From NCBI GenBank assembly GCA_001825565.1, contig MHXM01000072.1, positions 1 through 18,609 on the forward strand: a stretch of 18,609 nt of DNA. The letters run 5' to 3'. A model generated the notes under the pieces. That model was not told the DNA's origin, searched no databases, and saw only the letters and a list, made by a program, of their open reading frames with translations. Positions 15,093-18,609 of this stretch are shown here, piece after piece. Source of the DNA: Desulfuromonadaceae bacterium GWC2_58_13. GTDB taxonomy: Bacteria > Desulfobacterota > Desulfuromonadia > Desulfuromonadales > Trichloromonadaceae. The first letter of the stretch is position 1; each line of letters opens with the position of its first letter. The translations under genes were made by a program, and so were the position numbers.

Positions 15093-15126
15093 AACCCGGC
15101 TTTTTTCCGATTGCCGGGTTTTTTTT
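15093..15126 (+). terminator. Rho-independent terminator
   Basis: AACCCGGC (15093-15100) pairs perfectly with GCCGGGTT (15113-15120) around a 12-base loop, followed by a run of T through 15126. It begins 28 bases after the stop of the Cys-tailed protein gene and ends that transcription unit. Confidence 0.93.
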
Positions 15127-15341
15127 GAGTCCGAAAGTCGTATTTCTATAAAAGCGTTTTAATATTTTGAAATGGAGAGTCTTTGGGGTATAAGAGAACT
15201 TCGATAGCATTCGCTTGAAGAGGTCGATGTACACCATGAGCGGGGCTTTGATAAAGGTGCGGACGGGCGGTCTTGCCGCAGGAGCTCGGCCAATATTGTC
15301 CGTCACTATTCTCGTGATAATTTTCACCTTCTGAATAAGTT

Positions 15342-15391
15342 CCCTTCGACTCCGCTCAGGGAACGGCCGTACCCTGAGCGGAGTCGAAGGG
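15342..15391. repeat. REP/REPIN-like perfect inverted repeat
   Basis: A 20-base arm (15342-15361, starting CCCTTCGACTCC) is followed after 10 bases by its exact reverse complement (15372-15391). Each half can also fold alone: GTTCCCT/AGGGAAC (15339-15345 with 15358-15364) and ACCCT/AGGGT (15371-15375 with 15388-15392). Two inverted short palindromes side by side is the layout of a REPIN. Similar CCTTCGAC...CTCAGG palindromes are, to my knowledge, dispersed in many environmental bacterial genomes. Only one copy lies in the window. Confidence 0.8.
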
Positions 15392-15485
15392 TATCATGCG
15401 GAGTTACTCCCCTACAAAACGCCCCCGCAGGGGACGTGAGTCGCTAAGTGAGGAACACCCCGTTGGTGTACAAGCTATTCCGTAT

Positions 15486-15490
15486 GGAGG
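15486..15490 (+). promoter_or_regulatory. Histidine kinase ribosome binding site
   Basis: GGAGG lies 4 bases before GTG 15495 and decides for that start. The resulting protein begins with a short basic segment and then the first membrane span, as expected. Confidence 0.72.
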
Positions 15491-15494
15491 TCCA

Positions 15495-17456
15495 GTGAAA
15501 CTCACCCTACGTGCCAGGATACTTCTTGTCCTTCTGATTATCTTTTCCCTGCTGGGAGCAACGGCCTATATCATCCACAGTCAGGTCCTTCTCCCCAGTT
15601 TTCTCGAACTAGAAGACCAACACATCAGGACCAATGTCCAGCGGATTGTTAATGCTCTTGAAAATGAGCAACATCACCTCTCTCTTATCGTCCATGATTG
15701 GTCCGCCTGGGATGACACTTATAAATATATAGTCGATCACAATCCCGAGTACGAGGCCAGCAACCTGGTTGATCCCACGTTCCCAATGAACCAGCTCAAT
15801 CTGATTTGTTTACTCGATGATTCCGGTAAAAAGGTCTGGTGCAAGGCGATGGCCGAGGATTTCGCCACGCCGATAACGCTCCAGCCGTTTGATCTTGAAC
15901 GTTTTTCGGCAGACTTTCCGCTTTTACGGTTAAGTCAGGGGCATCAACAGGCAAATGGTCTTTTGATGACGAGTGGCGGGCCCATGTTCTGTACCGCAAT
16001 GTCGATTTTTGATAGCAATGGTCAAGGCTCCCCTCGCGGTACGCTGATCATGGGGCGTCTGTTGAGCCCAGCATTAATCGACAAAATTTCTCGATTGACC
16101 GGGATCGTTTGCGAGGTGAAAACGGTGGGAGGCAAGGCCGCTGCGATTGACTCCGGAGCGCGATCGGCCGAGACCAGGATTGTGCGCACCAACTACGCCG
16201 ACAACGAGGCCAAGATCTCGGCCTCGACCGTTCTTGAGGACATGAACGGCATGCCCTTGATAGAAATCAACGTCTACGAGGCCAGGGAAATTCTCGCGCA
16301 AGGGCTTAAGGCGCTGCGAATCTCTCTGCTTCTGCTTGCGGTCGGAGTGATCCTTGCCTTGGCCATGATGTTGTTGATGCTACAACGTTCGATTGTCACC
16401 CCGATCAGGCTGTTGACCCGGAATATTTTCAAGCGGAGTAATTCGCAACAGTCGCCGGCCATTTTGGATATAGGCACTTGCGCCAGCCGTGAAATCAGTT
16501 TGCTTGCCGAAGAGTTCAATCACCTGCTCTTGAATCTGGATGCGAAAAATGCCGAGCTGGGCGATATCAATCGAGCACTTAGCGATGAAGCCAATAAACT
16601 GAAGGGGGCCGAGGCCAGGCTGAAAAAACTGGACCAATTGAAGAGCGAGTTCATCTCGACGGCAGCTCATGAATTGCGTACCCCCGTCGCTAGCATCATG
16701 GGTTTCACTGAACTGCTCTCCGATCAGGAGGTTGTTGCAACATTCGACGAAGAGCAGCGGGAAGAATGCCTCCGGGAAATTTATGAAAACAGCGAACGGC
16801 TCACTAAAATTGTCGATGACATTCTCGACATCAGTCGCATTGAGGCCAATCGGCCGATTCCGTTTGATAAGCAACCGGCATCGATCAAGGATCTGCTGGA
16901 AAAAATTGTCAAACGCTTTAAGTTGAAGGCAAGCCATCGACTGATTCTGGATTTTAAACAGGGCGTACCAGAGATTCTTTTGTTCGATGCCCACCGCATT
17001 GGTCAGGTAATGGAAAACCTGTTAAGCAATGCGCTCAAGTACTCTCCCAAGGAGAGCACGGTGTCGATCATCGTTGAGCAGGTTGACTGCCAATGCAAGA
17101 TTTCGGTCATTGACCGGGGCATCGGGATGACAGATGAACAGAAGACCCATATTTTCGATAAGTTTTACCGGGCAGACGCTTCCAATACGGCCGTCCGTGG
17201 GCTTGGGTTGGGAATGAGCATTGTTAAACGAATCATCGAGGACCATGGCAGCACGATCTGGGTCGACAGTGTGCTCGATGAAGGTACCCGTGTTTATTTC
17301 ACCTTGCCGGTCAACAGGGCTCCCAATCCTTTCGTTGAAAGTGAAAATAACCAAGTTTGTTTCTGCGACATGGTTTCGTCGGAAGCAATCCCACCGGATT
17401 TGGCAACCTCTTGTTGTTCCAGTGGGATTATTGCCCCAATTTCGGATTCTTGGTAA
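15495..17456 (+). CDS. Membrane sensor histidine kinase with CHASE4 domain
   Basis: 653-residue two-component sensor kinase. TM1 (about 8-28), extracytoplasmic CHASE4-like sensor domain (about 35-265) with the signature DWSAWDDTYKYI (68-79), TM2 (about 274-297), HAMP linker (about 298-355), coiled coil, HisKA with phospho-acceptor His392 in TAAHELRTP, and HATPase_c with N-box ENLLSNALKYSP (Asn508/512), G1 DRGIGM (540-545), FDKFYRAD and G2 GLGLGMSIV (569-576). All catalytic motifs are intact. A 45-residue tail after YFTLPV has four Cys (CFC and SCC) and no recognisable domain. No response regulator is adjacent, so its partner is unknown. It ends 80 bases from a convergent gene. Confidence 0.93.
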   Translation: MKLTLRARILLVLLIIFSLLGATAYIIHSQVLLPSFLELEDQHIRTNVQRIVNALENEQHHLSLIVHDWSAWDDTYKYIVDHNPEYEASNLVDPTFPMNQLNLICLLDDSGKKVWCKAMAEDFATPITLQPFDLERFSADFPLLRLSQGHQQANGLLMTSGGPMFCTAMSIFDSNGQGSPRGTLIMGRLLSPALIDKISRLTGIVCEVKTVGGKAAAIDSGARSAETRIVRTNYADNEAKISASTVLEDMNGMPLIEINVYEAREILAQGLKALRISLLLLAVGVILALAMMLLMLQRSIVTPIRLLTRNIFKRSNSQQSPAILDIGTCASREISLLAEEFNHLLLNLDAKNAELGDINRALSDEANKLKGAEARLKKLDQLKSEFISTAAHELRTPVASIMGFTELLSDQEVVATFDEEQREECLREIYENSERLTKIVDDILDISRIEANRPIPFDKQPASIKDLLEKIVKRFKLKASHRLILDFKQGVPEILLFDAHRIGQVMENLLSNALKYSPKESTVSIIVEQVDCQCKISVIDRGIGMTDEQKTHIFDKFYRADASNTAVRGLGLGMSIVKRIIEDHGSTIWVDSVLDEGTRVYFTLPVNRAPNPFVESENNQVCFCDMVSSEAIPPDLATSCCSSGIIAPISDSW

Positions 17457-17536
17457 CGCAGAAGGTCTGCTCCGTACACTCCGCGATCCAATTTAGACAG
17501 AATTTCAGACCCTGTCCGCCCCCAATAATAGAAAAT

Positions 17537-18609
17537 TCAGGGCCCCTGCTTATTAGCCCACAACAGATATCGGGCCAATGCGACGCCGGTCATTATTTCC
17601 CCGGTTCCGCCCAGGTAGGGGACCGCATCGGCGCCACTGCCAAGCAGCAGGCTATTTTTAAGCCGGAGGCGCAGGGCCGTTCCCGGGAAGGCACGGCTGG
17701 CGGGCCATCTGAATTCATCGACGCTGGCAGATTCGTGAGTAGCAACGGGACTGAGGCTGAAGGAAGCAAAAGGCAGGATGCCGGCCAGTTGCAACCGAAC
17801 TTTATCCTCGGAGGGTGGACAGGAAGCATCGGCGCCTTTGGATTCCGCCGTACAGACCGTTCCCGTGGGTGATGGGGTCAAGGTAACGCGAAGTGGCAGG
17901 GGGTCGGAGAGAATAACACGCGATGCCAGCACCGGGGATGCTCCAATGAGAATGGGGGATGTTTCCCATCGGCAGAGGGGCGGTTGCGCTTTGACCAGTT
18001 TGCGATTTTCGACCGGAAGGTAGCCGATTCCCCGGGAGCTACCGATTATAAGGGTATCGGCGGAGTTTGTTCTGGAATTTTTCAGGTGAATGATGCCGTC
18101 CTTGCCGATCTCTTTTATAGTATCCAGCGGTTCGCTACAGCCGTGGAATTGCTCATAGCGACGCTGTAGCAAATCATCCAGGGCAGCTATCGAAATCTCC
18201 TGGGTCTGGCAGGCGCCGGCCCAGAGCAGGGCGCCTTCGGCGACCGTCAGGCGTTCGATCGGCGCCATGGCCAGTCCAGAAAAAAGCGCGTCCAGGCAGA
18301 TCCGTGGCGATCTGTCGGATATTTCATTAAGAAGATGGAGCAATGGTTTTCGAAGACTGAGAAATCCGAACCGGCTCAGCAACAGTTTTCTGCGGAAACG
18401 CAGGCGGCCGGCCAGGTCGAACAGGGGGAGTCCGCCGCTGCTCAAAAGTTGTGATTCGAGCCGATTGCCCAGAACCTCAAGGGTTTGAAGGAGGTGCGCA
18501 ACCTGGTTGTGGGACGAGGGGAATTCGCGGCGCAACTCCTCGGACAAGGGTTCTCTTCCGTGCAGTTCCAGCCGGCTCTCCCCGGTAATGACCTGAAGTT
18601 TGCGGGCGG
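17537..18609 (-). CDS. Partial protein of uncertain function, possibly the C-terminal part of a FAD-dependent oxidoreductase
   Basis: At least 357 residues on the minus strand. The frame remains open from a TTG at 18547 to the window edge (reading ...ARKLQVITGESRLELHG...), so the true start lies beyond 18609. The last 50 residues (NSLLLGSGADAVPYLGGTG, then EIMTGVALARYLLW) resemble the C-terminal flavin-contacting segment of amine-oxidase/phytoene-dehydrogenase-like flavoproteins, where a Gly-rich turn precedes a long helix. The middle includes the DTLIIGSSRGIGYLP segment and a short low-complexity region (SKGADASCPPSED). The diagnostic N-terminal GxGxxG dinucleotide fold is not in the window. 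The gene itself is convincing; the functional call is weak. Convergent with the kinase gene. Confidence 0.72.
   Translation of the reverse strand, partial: ARKLQVITGESRLELHGREPLSEELRREFPSSHNQVAHLLQTLEVLGNRLESQLLSSGGLPLFDLAGRLRFRRKLLLSRFGFLSLRKPLLHLLNEISDRSPRICLDALFSGLAMAPIERLTVAEGALLWAGACQTQEISIAALDDLLQRRYEQFHGCSEPLDTIKEIGKDGIIHLKNSRTNSADTLIIGSSRGIGYLPVENRKLVKAQPPLCRWETSPILIGASPVLASRVILSDPLPLRVTLTPSPTGTVCTAESKGADASCPPSEDKVRLQLAGILPFASFSLSPVATHESASVDEFRWPASRAFPGTALRLRLKNSLLLGSGADAVPYLGGTGEIMTGVALARYLLWANKQGP

Larger units (their letters stand above)
15127..15494. other. Gene-free interval of 368 bases
   Basis: Between the terminator and the histidine kinase start I see no convincing gene. The first ~60 bases are distinctly AT-richer than the surroundings. 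The interval holds the inverted repeat at 15342-15391 and the kinase ribosome binding site at 15486-15490. A minus-strand frame (15085-15327) runs through the terminator and lacks a credible ribosome binding site, so I do not call it. The kinase frame itself stays open back to 15396, but that part looks non-coding. Confidence 0.6.

Noticed and set aside
15085..15327. 80-codon minus-strand frame between the Cys-tailed gene and the kinase
   Set aside because: It reads through a strong terminator stem, starts with GTG touching its only purine-rich site, and has no family resemblance. Kept only as a possible remnant.
17457..17536. Possible bidirectional terminator between the convergent genes (GGTCTG/CAGACC and GACAG/CTGTC pairings)
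   Set aside because: The stems are only 5-6 bp with large loops and no T run on either strand.
1..18609. CRISPR arrays, tRNA or rRNA genes, insertion sequences, phage or defence genes
   Set aside because: I looked for them by reading and saw no spaced direct repeats, cloverleaf-like segments, transposase motifs or toxin-antitoxin pairs.

Overview
The window looks like chromosome of a moderately GC-rich Desulfuromonadales-type bacterium (Geobacter, Pelobacter or Desulfuromonas relatives). This rests on gene order and protein character, not on a database search. The core order rimP, nusA, ylxR-L7Ae, infB, DUF503, rbfA, DHH phosphoesterase, truB, rpsO, pnp, M16 peptidase, dut is the classic nusA-infB translation/RNA-metabolism operon with a deltaproteobacterial-style tail. 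A DUF493 gene, a YrdC/Sua5-family gene and a CHASE4 histidine kinase follow.

Layout. 1-494: 3' end of a TrmA/RlmD-type RNA m5U methyltransferase. 559-1209: an unrecognised lipoprotein. 1230-1312: a candidate promoter followed by a terminator-like hairpin just ahead of rimP, arranged like an attenuator. 1331-9209: tightly packed plus-strand operon (rimP, nusA, ylxR-L7Ae fusion, infB, ylxP-like DUF503, rbfA, nrnA-like, truB) with short gaps or overlaps. 9306-11889: rpsO and pnp, separated by a strong terminator and then a long imperfect hairpin in the pnp leader. 11904-13918: M16 zinc peptidase, dUTPase, DUF493 protein. 14026-14640: YrdC/Sua5-family protein. 14672-15064: small unrecognised protein ending in a Cys-Gly cluster, followed by a strong terminator. 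15127-15494: gene-free, AT-richer stretch carrying a perfect 20-bp inverted repeat of REP/REPIN type. 15495-17456: orphan CHASE4 sensor histidine kinase. 17537-18609: convergent minus-strand gene, truncated by the window edge, possibly a flavoprotein C-terminus.

How it works together. The main operon couples transcription elongation/antitermination (NusA), ribosome assembly and rRNA handling (RimP, RbfA, YlxR/L7Ae), initiation (IF2), tRNA modification (TruB), ribosomal protein S15 and RNA turnover (PNPase, NrnA-like oligonucleotide phosphatase). The regulatory RNA structures sit at the two points expected for feedback control: ahead of rimP-nusA and ahead of pnp.

I found no CRISPR array, insertion sequence, phage genes, defence system or tRNA/rRNA gene. 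Most of the window is ordinary housekeeping. The least explained items are the NusA C-terminal Rho_N-like extension, the pnp leader hairpin, the Cys-tailed small protein and the REPIN-like palindrome.
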